Part shown: one piece after another, positions 16,001-26,400 of the stretch
Numbering within the stretch: the first letter of the stretch is position 1
Layout: the number at the start of each line of letters is the position of its first letter
Source: Bacteroidales bacterium
Lineage (GTDB): Bacteria; Bacteroidota; Bacteroidia; Bacteroidales; JAADGE01
Reading direction: 5' to 3'
Length of the DNA stretch: 33,145 nt
Assembly: GCA_029934515.1 (NCBI GenBank)
Contig: JAOZMB010000023.1
Coordinates: forward strand, 1-33,145
Notes under the pieces: generated by a model
What the model saw: the letters and a program-made list of their open reading frames with translations, nothing else
What the model was told of the DNA's origin: nothing
Database searches by the model: none
Position numbers and translations under genes: made by a program

Positions 16001-18316
16001 CTCTGCAAGTTCATTATAAATATTTAGAGTAAAATTATAGTTAGTCTGCCATGAGTTTTTTTCCAATAAATCGTTAGCAATTTTCAAATAATCATAAGCT
16101 GGTAAATATGCAGATGATTGTTTTGCTTTCATTGTGGCTTTTAAATTTAATTCCGAGAGTTGTTGTCTTTCATGATTTTTCATTAAACTAATGCCGTAGT
16201 TAAGTTGATTAACAATATTAAAAATTTGTTTTGTCTGGCTTTCTTTATCAAGGAATTTTAACAGTAGTTTACCTGTTTGCAAATGGAAATTATTTTTTTT
16301 ACTATCTGGAATAGTGAAGTAAACGGCTTGTTGTATGCGGTCGTGTGCGAATTTATAGTTCTGGTTATCAAGCGGTATTATAATATTTTCGATGATTGCT
16401 GTTTCCAAATCATTTTTACATATTTGTTTATTTTTTTTGTAAATAACAGATAATATTTTCAGGTGGAAACGATTACCAATACATGCAGCTATTTTTAAAA
16501 TATCAAGGGTCGCCTTTGGAAGTTTACGAACTTTATTTATCATCAGCTCGATGACGTTATCAGTGATATTTTGTTTTTTTATTTCTGTTATGTTCCATTT
16601 CCATTTATTTTTAATAAAATCAAATTTCAGTAGCTCTTCTTCGTAAAGGTTTTTAAAAAATTGGATAGTAAAAAATGCGTTGCCAAAAGTTTTTGAATAT
16701 ATCAAATCTGACAATTTTTTTATATCTTCAGATTTTGTGTTTGCAAGACTATCTTTTACCAAATTGTTTACATCTGTCTGTTCTATATTTTCCAATTTAA
16801 TCTTTGAAATATATAGATTTTTTAAATTTTCAAATTCATGTAAAACAACAGTATTTATTTCATTGTTCCGATATGCAATTATACAGAACAAATATTTTAT
16901 TTCTGGGTCGACCAGCAAGTTTTTCAGAAGTTCGACAGACGAGCCATCAGCCCATTGTAAATCGTCAATAAAAATTACAAGCGGATGTTTGGCAGCAGAT
17001 ATAGCTTTTATAAAATTGCTCCAGACATAATTAAATCTGTTTTGTGCTTCTTTCCCGTCAAGTTTTGGAATCTCTGGTTGTTTGCCAATTATAAGTTCTA
17101 ATTCTGGGATTAAATTTGTTAAAACAGCACCAATATTTCCAACAGATTTTTGAATTAAATTTTTCCAATAATTTAATTTTTCGTCGTCTTCTTTTAGAAT
17201 TAGATTTACAAAATCTGTAAATGCCAAAATAACAGCACGATATGGAATATTTTTTTGAAGTAGGTCAAATTTACCTTCTATATAAAATCCAGCTTTTTTG
17301 CTTAAAGGTTTATGAATTTCGTGAATAAGTGCAGATTTTCCAACTCCTGAGTATCCAGAGAGTAATAATAATTCTTTATTTCCGTTACTTACTTTTTCAT
17401 AAATTTTATATAATTGTTTTATCTCATTTTCACGACCATATAATTTTTCAGGAATTGTGAGTTTGCCAGAGAAATCTTTTTCACCGAGCTTGCGACCTTC
17501 AATGTTTTTAAAACCTTGCTGGTTTATAAGTTGTTTAAGGTCATGCTTTAAACCGAATGCAGATTGGTATCTGTCTTCTGCATTTTTAGATAGCAATTTT
17601 AAAATAATATTAGATAAAAATTTCGGAATATTTGCGTTAATTTTATCTGGTTCAATAGGCATTTTTGCGATATGAGAATGGACTAAATCCATGTCATCTG
17701 TTTCCTGGAAAGGCAATTTTTTTGTAAACATTTCATATAAAACAACACCCAAAGAATATAAGTCTGTTCTATAATCAATACTTCTGTTCATGCGTCCTGT
17801 TTGTTCTGGCGAGATATATGCAAGTGTTCCTTCAAGGCGTTCTGGGTTCGACAAGTTTTGAGTTTTAAGAGTGTATCTTCCTGCAAGTCCGAAATCAATA
17901 ATATTAATTTCGTTTTTTTTGTTAATCAAAATATTATTTGAATTAATATCTTTGTGAATAATATTTTGTTGATGAATATGTCCAAGTGTTTGCGTAATAT
18001 TTATTGCTATTTTTAAAATATTTTCAATATTAACCAACTTATTAAGAGCTTTTCTTACAGTTTTTCCTTTAAAATATTCTAAAACCAAAATGTTTTTGCC
18101 GTTTATTTCATCTATATTTATAACTTTTCTTACTCCAGAAATATTTAGGTCTTTCGTAAATTCATATTCATTATTAAAACCGATTATTTGTTTTTCCGAT
18201 GGATACTCTGCATTCAAAACTTTGATAATAACGTCTTTATCGAAATTTTTATATTTTCCTTTGTATATAATTGAGTTTTTACTTTCGTAAATTTTTTGCA
18301 GATTTTTTGTATTCAT
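13058..18316 (-). CDS. Multidomain signalling protein: Ser/Thr kinase, STAND/AAA-like ATPase, helical TPR-like region, GAF, SpoIIE/PP2C phosphatase
   Basis: Kinase: VIIKVLN, IIHKDINSNNIL, IIDFGLAG, YISPEQTGRMNRSIDYRTDLYSLGVVLYEM. ATPase: LLSGYSGVGKSALIHEI, LVIFIDDLQWADGSS. GAF-like 'VKSVFCYPVIHKNKLVAVLYLENN'. SpoIIE: 'FKPLDVVSGDFYWAKK...TADCTGHGVPGAFVSMLGMSLLNEI'. Confidence 0.93.
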   Translation of the reverse strand: MNTKNLQKIYESKNSIIYKGKYKNFDKDVIIKVLNAEYPSEKQIIGFNNEYEFTKDLNISGVRKVINIDEINGKNILVLEYFKGKTVRKALNKLVNIENILKIAINITQTLGHIHQQNIIHKDINSNNILINKKNEINIIDFGLAGRYTLKTQNLSNPERLEGTLAYISPEQTGRMNRSIDYRTDLYSLGVVLYEMFTKKLPFQETDDMDLVHSHIAKMPIEPDKINANIPKFLSNIILKLLSKNAEDRYQSAFGLKHDLKQLINQQGFKNIEGRKLGEKDFSGKLTIPEKLYGRENEIKQLYKIYEKVSNGNKELLLLSGYSGVGKSALIHEIHKPLSKKAGFYIEGKFDLLQKNIPYRAVILAFTDFVNLILKEDDEKLNYWKNLIQKSVGNIGAVLTNLIPELELIIGKQPEIPKLDGKEAQNRFNYVWSNFIKAISAAKHPLVIFIDDLQWADGSSVELLKNLLVDPEIKYLFCIIAYRNNEINTVVLHEFENLKNLYISKIKLENIEQTDVNNLVKDSLANTKSEDIKKLSDLIYSKTFGNAFFTIQFFKNLYEEELLKFDFIKNKWKWNITEIKKQNITDNVIELMINKVRKLPKATLDILKIAACIGNRFHLKILSVIYKKNKQICKNDLETAIIENIIIPLDNQNYKFAHDRIQQAVYFTIPDSKKNNFHLQTGKLLLKFLDKESQTKQIFNIVNQLNYGISLMKNHERQQLSELNLKATMKAKQSSAYLPAYDYLKIANDLLEKNSWQTNYNFTLNIYNELAELSYLNGKYSKTEFYTKKINKNVSNILDKVNSYCSLINAYRAQSMFTESIQTGFKILSKFGINFPKKPSQLHIIFNFIKTSILLNIFGIDKFKNLPMMSNEHVKAQIKLIDVIGTSAYISNKKLVPLFITNVISLIIKYGHNLSSPYFISGYGIMMMTLNKTEQAYKFGKIAIHLQKKYNINQIKCSANYVNICFIKIWKTKLSEIIRSLVKNYKVGLEVGDSEFASYSLIYSHYYSLFAKTRLHKLKNKIDNDLIQIHRLNQKKSSVTHSILLQITSDLLNNYYNNIHSFTGKYFDNKGINDFIKEKDITGLVQFYISKSFILFVFNYIEKMEAVLDKLEEYKAGIMITYFYALANFYTSLCSLAIFENKNKSGQKEILKKVSENQKQMKIWAKHCPENFQNKYDIVEAEKFRILGKKELAESFYGKAIKGANKNNFLCEEAISWEAAGRFYLQEDNEILAKMYFQNAYKTYKIWGATAKLKQLENKYPQFIFEKQTSGSIISTDRDSTIISDSKTIIRESASLFDMTSIVKASHSLSGEVKLEKLLKTMLMLIMENAGADYAVIIRNENEKFLIEAKGKYGSENIELLQSKSLEKTEAVALNIVKYVIRTHKFLVIDNALSDKKYFNNEYIQKNKVKSVFCYPVIHKNKLVAVLYLENNLSTHVFTPSRIETINILSSQIAVSIENALLYKNLEVKVKQRTKELNQTNDKLQIIIKQVSKQKEELEENHQHITGSINYASRIQGAMLPREDLFKQYFAEHFIMFKPLDVVSGDFYWAKKIDNTLIYATADCTGHGVPGAFVSMLGMSLLNEIIGKNQNYAANKILEELRAAVKISLKQTEKQSLSKDGMDIALCVIDLKTNELQFSGAYNPLYIIRDGELINIKADRQPIGTHGREHAFTNHKIQLQKNDILYSFSDGYIDQFGGKNFRKFMSKKFRKLLLDIHDKPMNKQKIILETEFDKWRGKQEQIDDIVIIGTKI

Positions 18317-18339
18317 AATTCTAATTTACTCATTTTTAC

Positions 18340-18347
18340 CAAATTTA
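18340..18347 (-). promoter_or_regulatory. Possible -7 element (TAAATTTG) for the kinase/phosphatase gene
   Basis: Reverse complement of CAAATTTA matches TAnnTTTG ~24 bp upstream of the ATG; -33 element not clear. Confidence 0.3.
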
Positions 18348-18470
18348 TCAACAAAATTAATATTTTTTTTTGCAAACACTGTTTTTTATTAAATATTTTT
18401 GTTTTTTTTGTAAAATAAATAAAACTAACAATTATTGAAACAAAAAAAATTAACATTAATAAATTGAATT

Positions 18471-18845
18471 ATGAGATTAACAAAATTGTTTATTGTATTT
18501 GCAATTACTGGATTATTGTTTACAACATCTTGCGGTGGAGGAACAGATTCAAAAGTAGCTGATATGTGGTGTGAAATGATAAAACTTGAAAAAGAACGCA
18601 AAGAAACTGATGATGCCGCAAAGAAGAAAGAGTTGAAAACAAAAATAAAGACAATGTGGAAAGAGATAGAAGCTTTGGATAAAGAAATGAAAGAGAAATA
18701 CAAAGATGATAAAAAAGGTAAAGTAGAAGCTGGATTAGAAAATCAAAAACTACTGCTTGATTGTGATGCATTAGATGATAAAGGAAGAGAAGATTTGAAA
18801 GAACAAATAGAGAAAAATGAGGAAAAATTGAAAAACATGGAATAA
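18471..18845 (+). CDS. Small predicted lipoprotein with charged helical body
   Basis: MRLTKLFIVFAITGLLFTTSCGGG lipobox followed by a Lys/Glu-rich helix. Confidence 0.75.
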   Translation: MRLTKLFIVFAITGLLFTTSCGGGTDSKVADMWCEMIKLEKERKETDDAAKKKELKTKIKTMWKEIEALDKEMKEKYKDDKKGKVEAGLENQKLLLDCDALDDKGREDLKEQIEKNEEKLKNME

Positions 18846-18875
18846 TTTAAAAAACATATTTAGGGCAAACGTATC

Positions 18876-18978
18876 AAAATATTTAAGTGATAGAAATCAA
18901 GGAATTACTATTTTGAAAATAAGTGAGTTTTAATGGTTTTAAAACATAACATATTGATAATCAAATATGTTATGTTTT
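18876..18978 (+). repeat. Repeat family B, copy B3 (most complete, with 3' hairpin)
   Basis: AATATTTAAGTGATAGAAATCAAGGAATTACTATTTTGAAAATAAGTGAGTTTTAATGGTTTTAAAACATAACATATTGATAATCAAATATGTTATGTTTT. Confidence 0.85.
18941..18978. terminator. Hairpin at the 3' end of B3, possible bidirectional terminator between convergent genes
   Basis: Perfect 14-bp arms AAAACATAACATAT / ATATGTTATGTTTT around TGATAATCAA, followed by T; sits between the small lipoprotein gene (+) and ung (-). Confidence 0.6.
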
Positions 18979-19008
18979 TGATGTATTATTTATCTCATAA
19001 TTCAATCT

Positions 19009-19671
19009 TTACCATATAATTTCTTTTTTTCCTTTTTCTTTTAGAAATATGTTTGTTTTACTAAAATGCCTATTTCCGAAGAAACCTCTATACACAGAAA
19101 ACGGTGAAGGATGTGGCGACTGCAATACATAATGTTTATTTTTATCAATTATTTTGCCTTTTTTCTGAGCATAAGCGCCCCACAACAAAAATACAATGTC
19201 TTTTTTACTTTCTGATATTTTTTTAATAACTGAATCGGTAAACGTTTCCCAGCCTTTTCTTTGATGAGAACCAGCTTGTTTTGCACGTACTGTTAAAGTC
19301 GCATTCATAAGTAAAACTCCCTGCTCAGCCCAACGCTCAAGATTTCCATTCTCAGGAAAATCTATTCCTATATCAGATTTTATTTCTTTAAAAATATTAA
19401 CAAGCGAAGGAGGAGATTTTATATTTTCTCTTACTGAAAAACATAAACCATGTGCCTGACCTTTACCATGATATGGGTCTTGACCAAGTATAACAACTTT
19501 TACTTTATCAAAAGGACATAAATCAAAAGCACTAAAAATATCTCGCGCTGGAGGATATATTATATTTTGTGAATATTCTTTTTTTATAAAACTTACAAGC
19601 TCCGCAAAATAAGACTTCTCAAACTCATCATGCAAAACAGAACGCCACGTTTTTTCTATTCTTACATTCAT
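19009..19671 (-). CDS. ung: Uracil-DNA glycosylase (family 1)
   Basis: VVILGQDPYHGKGQAHGLCFSV, LLMNATLTVRAKQAGSHQRKGWETFTD, LLWGAYAQKKGKII, LQSPHPSPFSVYRGFFGNRHFSKTN. Confidence 0.97.
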   Translation of the reverse strand: MNVRIEKTWRSVLHDEFEKSYFAELVSFIKKEYSQNIIYPPARDIFSAFDLCPFDKVKVVILGQDPYHGKGQAHGLCFSVRENIKSPPSLVNIFKEIKSDIGIDFPENGNLERWAEQGVLLMNATLTVRAKQAGSHQRKGWETFTDSVIKKISESKKDIVFLLWGAYAQKKGKIIDKNKHYVLQSPHPSPFSVYRGFFGNRHFSKTNIFLKEKGKKEIIW

Positions 19672-19792
19672 ATTATAAATTGGATATTAATAAAACTGGA
19701 AACCATAATTATTTGTTAAATAACAAATTTTAAATTACATTGTAAAAAAACAACAAAATTAAAAAATGTATTAATAATTAACAATTTTATCT

Positions 19793-19800
19793 TATATTTG
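19793..19800 (+). promoter_or_regulatory. Probable -7 element (TATATTTG) of gyrA
   Basis: Exact TAnnTTTG ~25 bp upstream of the gyrA ATG. Confidence 0.5.
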
Positions 19801-19825
19801 CATGTTTTTTTAATTAAAGTAATCT

Positions 19826-22390
19826 ATGGAAGAAAAGTCAAGAATTATACCTGTGAATATTGAAAACGAAATGAAAACTGCATATATTGATTATTCAATG
19901 TCAGTTATTGTTTCGCGTGCGCTGCCTGATGTGCGCGATGGCATGAAACCAGTTCACAGGAGAGTATTATTTGGTATGAAAGAGTTAAGTTTGTATCATA
20001 AAAAATCGCATAAAAAATCGGCAAGGATAGTAGGAGAAGTGCTTGGTAAATATCACCCACACGGAGATAGTTCTGTTTATTTAACTATGGTAAGAATGGC
20101 ACAAGAATGGTCATTAAGATATCCTTTGGTAAACGGTCAAGGTAATTTTGGTTCAGTAGACGGAGACCCACCAGCAGCGATGAGATATACAGAAGCTAAA
20201 TTTGAAAAAATAGCAGAATCAACACTTACAGATATTGATAAAGAAACAGTTGATTTCCAACTAAATTTTGATGACACACTCGAAGAACCAACCGTATTGC
20301 CAACACGCATTCCGAACTTACTTATAAACGGAGCATCTGGAATTGCAGTAGGTATGGCAACAAATATGCCACCACACAACTTAAACGATACAATTGATGC
20401 AATAATTGAATATATCGAAAATAAAGACATCGAAATCGAAGAACTTATAAAAATTATTAAAGCTCCTGATTTCCCTACAGGCGCATCTATATACGGATAT
20501 CAAGGTGTAAAAGATGCATATAACACTGGAAGAGGAAGAGTATTGATGAGAGCAAAATCGCATATTGAAACAAATGCATCAGGACGCGAAAAAATAATAG
20601 TTACTGAAATTCCTTACCAAGTAAATAAAGCAGATTTAATATCAAAAGTAGGAGACCTTGTAAACCATAAAAAAATTGAAGGTATTGTTTATGCTAACGA
20701 TGAATCAGATAAAAACGGAATGCGTATTGTTTTTATTCTAAAAAAAGATGCAATTGCAAATGTCGTATTAAATAAACTTTATAAGTTTACGGCGCTGCAA
20801 ACTTCATTTAGCGTAAATAATATTGCTCTCGTAAAAGGTCGTCCAGTATTATTGAATCTAAAAGAATTAATAACATATTTTGTTGAGCATAGATACGATG
20901 TCGTATATAGACGAACAATATTTGAACTAAAAAAAGCAGAAGAGAGAGCGCATATTCTGAGCGGATTGATTATTGCTTTGGACAAACTTAATAAAATAAT
21001 AGCATTAGTAAGGGCTTCAAAGACAACATCGGAAGCACGCAGCGGATTGATAAATACTTTCTCTTTATCGACAATTCAGGTACAGGCAATACTTGATATG
21101 AAATTGCAAAAACTCACTGGATTAGAGATGGATAAAATAAGAACAGAGTATGTAGAGCTTCAAAAAATAATAGAAAACTTGAAAGCAATACTCGCAAGTA
21201 AAGAAATGCAAAAACAAATCATAAAAGAGGAACTGCTTGAAGTAAAAGAAAAATTTTACGACAAACGTAGAACAGAGATTATATATTCATCTGCCGAGTT
21301 TAATCCAGAAGATTTTTATGCCGACGATGAAGTTGTTATAACAATCTCTAATCTTGGATATATGAAAAGAACGGCACTCAAAGAATTTAAAATCCAAAAC
21401 CGTGGAGGACGAGGTTCGAAAGGTAGTGCTACGCGCGATAAAGATTTTGTAAGACACATGTATGTTGCTACGATGCACAATACATTACTTTTCTTTACCG
21501 AAAAAGGAAAATGCTTTTGGCTTAAAGTTTATGAACTTCCTGAGGGAAGCAAGATGTCAAAAGGTAGGGCAATTCAAAATTTGATAAATATTGAGCCAAC
21601 AGACAATCTGAAAGCATACATGAAAGTTACAACGCTAACAGATAAAGAATATCTTGATAATAAGAATATTGTTTTTGCGACTAAGAACGGAGTTGTTAAA
21701 AAAACAAAACTTGAAGCGTTCTCGCGACCAAGACAAAACGGAATTATTGCTATTTCTATACGAGAAGGAGATACATTAATTTCGGCTAAATTGACAAACG
21801 GAAATAATGATATTATGCTTGCCGCAAGAAAAGGTAAAGCTGTTCGTTTTAAAGAAACAGATGTTAGAACAATGGGCAGAACGGCATCGGGTGTTAGAGG
21901 AATAAGAATAGATAAAAATAATGACGAAGTAATAGGAATGATTTGTGTTGAGGCAAACAACGGACAAAGTGTATTGGTTGTTTCGGAAAACGGATACGGA
22001 AAACGCTCTTCGCTTAACGATTACAGGATTGCAAGAAGAGGTGGAAAAGGTGTTAAAACAATAAACATAACACCTAAAACAGGAGAACTAATAGCATTGA
22101 AAAATGTAACAGACGGCGATGACCTTATGATAGTAAACAAATCTGGAATTATAATCAGATTAAATGTAAACAATATCAGAATCGCAGGACGCGCAACGCA
22201 AGGAGTAAAACTTATTAATCTAAAAGACGGAGCCAATATTGCAGATGTTGCAAAGGTAGAAAAAAGCGAAGTCGTAGAAAAAGTTGATTTAGAAAGTGAT
22301 AAAAATATTACAAATAACGAAGAACAGGAAAAAAGCAAAATCACAAAACAAACTCTTGAAGAGATTGATTTAAAAGTCGATACAAAATAA
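19826..22390 (+). CDS. gyrA: DNA gyrase subunit A
   Basis: [53 protein letters not shown] (catalytic Tyr), and GyrA-box-like QNRGGRG in the C-terminal domain. Confidence 0.95.
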   Translation: MEEKSRIIPVNIENEMKTAYIDYSMSVIVSRALPDVRDGMKPVHRRVLFGMKELSLYHKKSHKKSARIVGEVLGKYHPHGDSSVYLTMVRMAQEWSLRYPLVNGQGNFGSVDGDPPAAMRYTEAKFEKIAESTLTDIDKETVDFQLNFDDTLEEPTVLPTRIPNLLINGASGIAVGMATNMPPHNLNDTIDAIIEYIENKDIEIEELIKIIKAPDFPTGASIYGYQGVKDAYNTGRGRVLMRAKSHIETNASGREKIIVTEIPYQVNKADLISKVGDLVNHKKIEGIVYANDESDKNGMRIVFILKKDAIANVVLNKLYKFTALQTSFSVNNIALVKGRPVLLNLKELITYFVEHRYDVVYRRTIFELKKAEERAHILSGLIIALDKLNKIIALVRASKTTSEARSGLINTFSLSTIQVQAILDMKLQKLTGLEMDKIRTEYVELQKIIENLKAILASKEMQKQIIKEELLEVKEKFYDKRRTEIIYSSAEFNPEDFYADDEVVITISNLGYMKRTALKEFKIQNRGGRGSKGSATRDKDFVRHMYVATMHNTLLFFTEKGKCFWLKVYELPEGSKMSKGRAIQNLINIEPTDNLKAYMKVTTLTDKEYLDNKNIVFATKNGVVKKTKLEAFSRPRQNGIIAISIREGDTLISAKLTNGNNDIMLAARKGKAVRFKETDVRTMGRTASGVRGIRIDKNNDEVIGMICVEANNGQSVLVVSENGYGKRSSLNDYRIARRGGKGVKTINITPKTGELIALKNVTDGDDLMIVNKSGIIIRLNVNNIRIAGRATQGVKLINLKDGANIADVAKVEKSEVVEKVDLESDKNITNNEEQEKSKITKQTLEEIDLKVDTK

Positions 22391-22425
22391 TAGATAGTCA
22401 TAAACGAGTAATGCTTTTTTATTAT

Positions 22426-22450
22426 AATCCAGATTATTACAATCTGGATT
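22426..22450. terminator. Bidirectional rho-independent-like terminator between gyrA and the deacetylase
   Basis: AATCCAGATT-ATTAC-AATCTGGATT: perfect 10-bp stem between convergent genes, T-rich on both sides. Confidence 0.75.
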
Positions 22451-22453
22451 ATT

Positions 22454-23176
22454 TTATATAAAATTTGCAAGTCTAAGTCTTTTTCTATTTACAGTTTGTT
22501 TTTTTGATAATATTTTATTAAATATATCTGGTGTAAGTGCTTTAAATTTATATCCTTTTTCGGAAAAATATACGAGTGTATTAGACAATGAATAGAACAT
22601 ATTTTTTTCTGCTTTTACGTTGTCATGAAAGACAACAATCGAACCGGGACGCGTAAAATGTTTAACATTGCTGTAACATTCTTTCTTTGATATATTATAA
22701 GAAAAATCGTAAGATAAAACATCCCACAATACAACTTTATATTTTTTTTGTACTGCACATTGTTGCGAAAATTTCATTCGCCCATGCGGGGGGCGGAATA
22801 AATCAGATTTTATATATTGTGTTGCTTTGTCTATATCGTTAAGATATTCAGGTGTACTTGTTCGCATACCGCTTAAATGCGAATATGTATGATTGCCTGT
22901 TATATGACCTTTCTTTAATATTTTTTCATATATATTTGGATATTTTTTAACATTCTCACCTACACAAAAAAATGTCGCTTTTGCATCAAAAAAATCCAAA
23001 ACCTGTAATATCCTCTCTGTCATTTCAGGAATAGGTCCATCATCAAAAGTAAGATAAACAGTTTTAAGGGAAGTATTTATTTTCCAGACAACTTCATTCA
23101 TTACACTCTTAATTATTTTGGGTGGATGAATTAAAAGGTCTGATATTTTACGGTATCTTGGTCTTTTTATTTTCAT
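22454..23176 (-). CDS. Polysaccharide deacetylase (NodB homology) family protein
   Basis: VYLTFDDGPIPEMTERILQVLDFFDAKATFFCVGENV, GNHTYSH, FRPPHGRMK. Confidence 0.93.
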   Translation of the reverse strand: MKIKRPRYRKISDLLIHPPKIIKSVMNEVVWKINTSLKTVYLTFDDGPIPEMTERILQVLDFFDAKATFFCVGENVKKYPNIYEKILKKGHITGNHTYSHLSGMRTSTPEYLNDIDKATQYIKSDLFRPPHGRMKFSQQCAVQKKYKVVLWDVLSYDFSYNISKKECYSNVKHFTRPGSIVVFHDNVKAEKNMFYSLSNTLVYFSEKGYKFKALTPDIFNKILSKKQTVNRKRLRLANFI

Positions 23177-23260
23177 ATTTTATTCGTTTTTTATGTTTAT
23201 TTAAAAACCTAAAAGGTCATGTTACGATAGAAACGAATATTTTATGAGAATATTATAATA

Positions 23261-23290
23261 TTTGTTAATATTTGTTAATATTTGTTAATA
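23261..23290. repeat. Short tandem repeat, 3 x 10 bp (TTTGTTAATA)
   Basis: tttgttaata repeated three times, upstream of the deacetylase gene. Confidence 0.9.
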
Positions 23291-23340
23291 TTATTTTATT
23301 TTTCATTATTACAATTTTTACAAGTCGTAAAAAAAGCCCC

Positions 23341-23381
23341 TGTATTCTTTTGTATTCCGAGTAGGAATATCAAAGAACACA
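23341..23381 (-). terminator. Imperfect hairpin downstream of the DUF2723 gene
   Basis: TGTATTCTTTTGTATTCC-gagta-GGAATATCAAAGAACACA: 16 of 18 positions can pair, including one wobble. Confidence 0.55.
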
Positions 23382-23416
23382 AGACTTTTTGTTTAGATTA
23401 TTTCAGAAGTTAACTT

Positions 23417-26400
23417 TTATTTATTCTCTTGTGGTGTTTCTTTTTCTTCTTGTGTTTGATTTTCTTTTCTCGGTGGTGGTTGTGTTTCTATAAACGATTC
23501 AAGAGTCATATAAAATGAAATTAGTCGTTGCTCGTATTCTGGTAAATTTGTAAACCATCTGTTTTGTTCTTGCTGGCTCGTTAATTGGCTTAGAATAGAA
23601 TTGTATTGAAATTTTGTTTCAATCTGGTTTCTATAAGATAAAATAAGTTTGTTACTTAGATCATTTTTTTGGTTTATTTTTAGTATTTTTATGGTCTCCT
23701 GTATAAGCATCAATGTTCTGCCAAAATCGTCTGTTAATCCGGGTAGTAGTTTTTTGTCTAACGAAAAATAATATTCCATATCTTCGTTAAAATTGTTCGC
23801 AGTGATTTCAATAATGCTGTCAGCTTTTTCATTTTTTCCTATGCTGTAATACATTTCTACCATTAACAAGTCGTAATAGTTAAACGTACTTAGTTCATTT
23901 GTAAACAAACTAAAACATTTATCAAGGACTTTTTCGGCTTTATCATTTTTGTTCTCAGCAATTAATTGTTCAGCAAGACTTTTGAAACTACTTTTGAAGT
24001 TCATTATAAAACGACGATTATTTTCATCGAGATATAATTTTTCTGGATTTTTCTCTAAGCCACCCCAAACAAATTTTTCCATTATATTCCTATAAAGAAT
24101 ATCTGAATTTACTCTTCCTTCATCAACATTGTCATTAGCTCCAGCTTTTACAGGAATAATTCTATATGCTAAACCTTCTAATTGGAAATAATTTTCGAGG
24201 TTCATATAATGACTTCTTCCTACTGTTGTTGCGTAGTAAATAGGTCGTTTCCAGTTATTTGATGCCAATAGGTCTATAATCATCATTTCACTTTTTCTGA
24301 TATGGTTCTTTTTAAAGTTCCACACAAAAGCGTCTTCTATTTTATGCTGGTCTTTTTCTGCAACAACTTTATTTTTTATGATTTCCTGTTTGTTCACAGG
24401 TATTATAATATTTGTTGTTGGCATATAGTTCACATATTCACCGTCTTGCATCGGAACTTTAAGACTTTTTTTATCACTTCCTATATGTTCGATAAATGTT
24501 TTAATCGGCAATGGTTGTTTTGATATTTCAGAAAGTAGCTCTTTTGTTTGTTTAAAAATACTTTCCATACTTGCAATATTATAATTCAATCCAGCTTTTT
24601 TAACTGTTTTTACATCTGATAATTTACCTATAAATTTAAGAAACTGCATAGGTTTAATTTCTGTGTGTCCTTTTTTTAATTGTTTATATTCATCTGAAAA
24701 AATATCTTTAAAATTAGAACTTTCGAGAACCGTAAACATGGTATCATACAATTTTTTGTACTTTTGTTCCAATTTATATTTACTTCCATTATATTTTTCG
24801 TTTATATATAAACTTGGATTTTCGGATTTGTAAATAATATCTCTTTTTCCTGGTTCGTATTTATCTGGTGTTAGCGCAAACGGTAGTGGTTCTGATTCGT
24901 ATGCTTTTTTAATCATTTGATTAATATACCAGTCAGTATTGAAGTAGCTTAAATTTATAACTCTTATATCTGTTCTGAACTCTTCTACTTCCTGAATGTA
25001 CCAAAGTGGGAATGTATCGTTATCACCGTTTGTAAAAATTACAGCATTTTTTTCGCATGAGCTTAGATAGTTTTTAGCATAATCGCTTGCTGTGTATCTG
25101 TTTGAGCGGTCGTGGTCGTCCCAATTTTGTGCGGCCATAAGAGCTGGGACTCCAAGTGCGAGTCCAAAGGCAAGCCCTGCACTTATTATTTGCGATGTAT
25201 ATTTCTTAAAGAATTTGTATATTCCTGCAACACCGAAACCAATAAAAAAAGAAAAAACATAAAAAGATGCCGCATAAGCATAATCTCGTTCTCGTGGTTG
25301 TTGCGGTGGTTGATTAAGATATAACACAATTGCTACTCCAGTAAAAAAGAAAAACAATAGAATTATCCAAAAATAATTTTTACCAGTATTATTTGAATTT
25401 AACATATACATCATTCCAATAATTCCAAGAATAAGCGGAAGGAAATAATATTTATTTTTTGCTTTATTGTTTTCCATTGCTGTTGTTACTTTGTCTTGAT
25501 TTCCAAGTCTCCATTCGTCTATGAATTTTATGCCACTAATCCAGTTACCATCTTTTACGTTTCCGTGTCCCTGAATATCGTTTTGTTTTCCAGCGAAGTT
25601 CCACATAAAATATCTAAAATACATAAAATTTAATTGATACGAGAAGAAGAATCTCAAATTTTCTGCAAAAGAAGGTGGACGTTTAGGATTATATTTATCG
25701 TAAACCAAATCGCCGTTTCTGTTTGTAATAAATTCTCCTGTTTCTTCGTTTTTTTTGGGATAATAAAAATCTTTATCATTTGTTCCTGTCCAGTATTGAT
25801 AACCGCGTACATGGTTTGGACTTTCTTGGTCGCTGTACATTCGCGGGAAGATTGTTGTATATTCTGGAATATAATTTCGTCCTATTTTGTGGTCAACAAT
25901 TTTATATTTATCATCTTTTTGTGTATAATTTGCTTTGATTTTTTCGTAAGGATTTTCTCGATTTAGTGGAGCGTTGAAATATTGTCCATGAAAAAGAGGA
26001 CGGTCTCCGTATTGTTCGCGGTTTAGATATGATATAAGCAAAAATAAATTATCTGGTTTATTTTGGTTCATTGGCGTATCTGCTTTTGAACGTATAATAA
26101 TTGTGGCAAATGAAGAGTAACCAATCAATAAAACAAGTAGTCCAGTAAAAACAGTATTTAGTGCTACTTTATTTGTTTTCAAAGTATAATAAATTCCAAA
26201 AATTAGACCTCCGAAGAGTAATAATAAATAAAAAATAAATCCAGTATTATAAGGTGCACCAAAAAGATTTGTAAAGACTCTCTCGAACCATGCGCCGAGT
26301 ATTACCGACCCTTGTATTATTCCGTACATAACGAATATAAGAAGTGCAAGAGATATTATTGCAGTTTTGATTATTCCAGCTCTTGATGTTTTATATTTTT

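Noticed and set aside
20137-22470. Several minus-strand ORFs opposite gyrA
   Set aside because: Antisense to a strongly conserved gene; Ser/Ile/Phe-rich translations typical of antisense frames.
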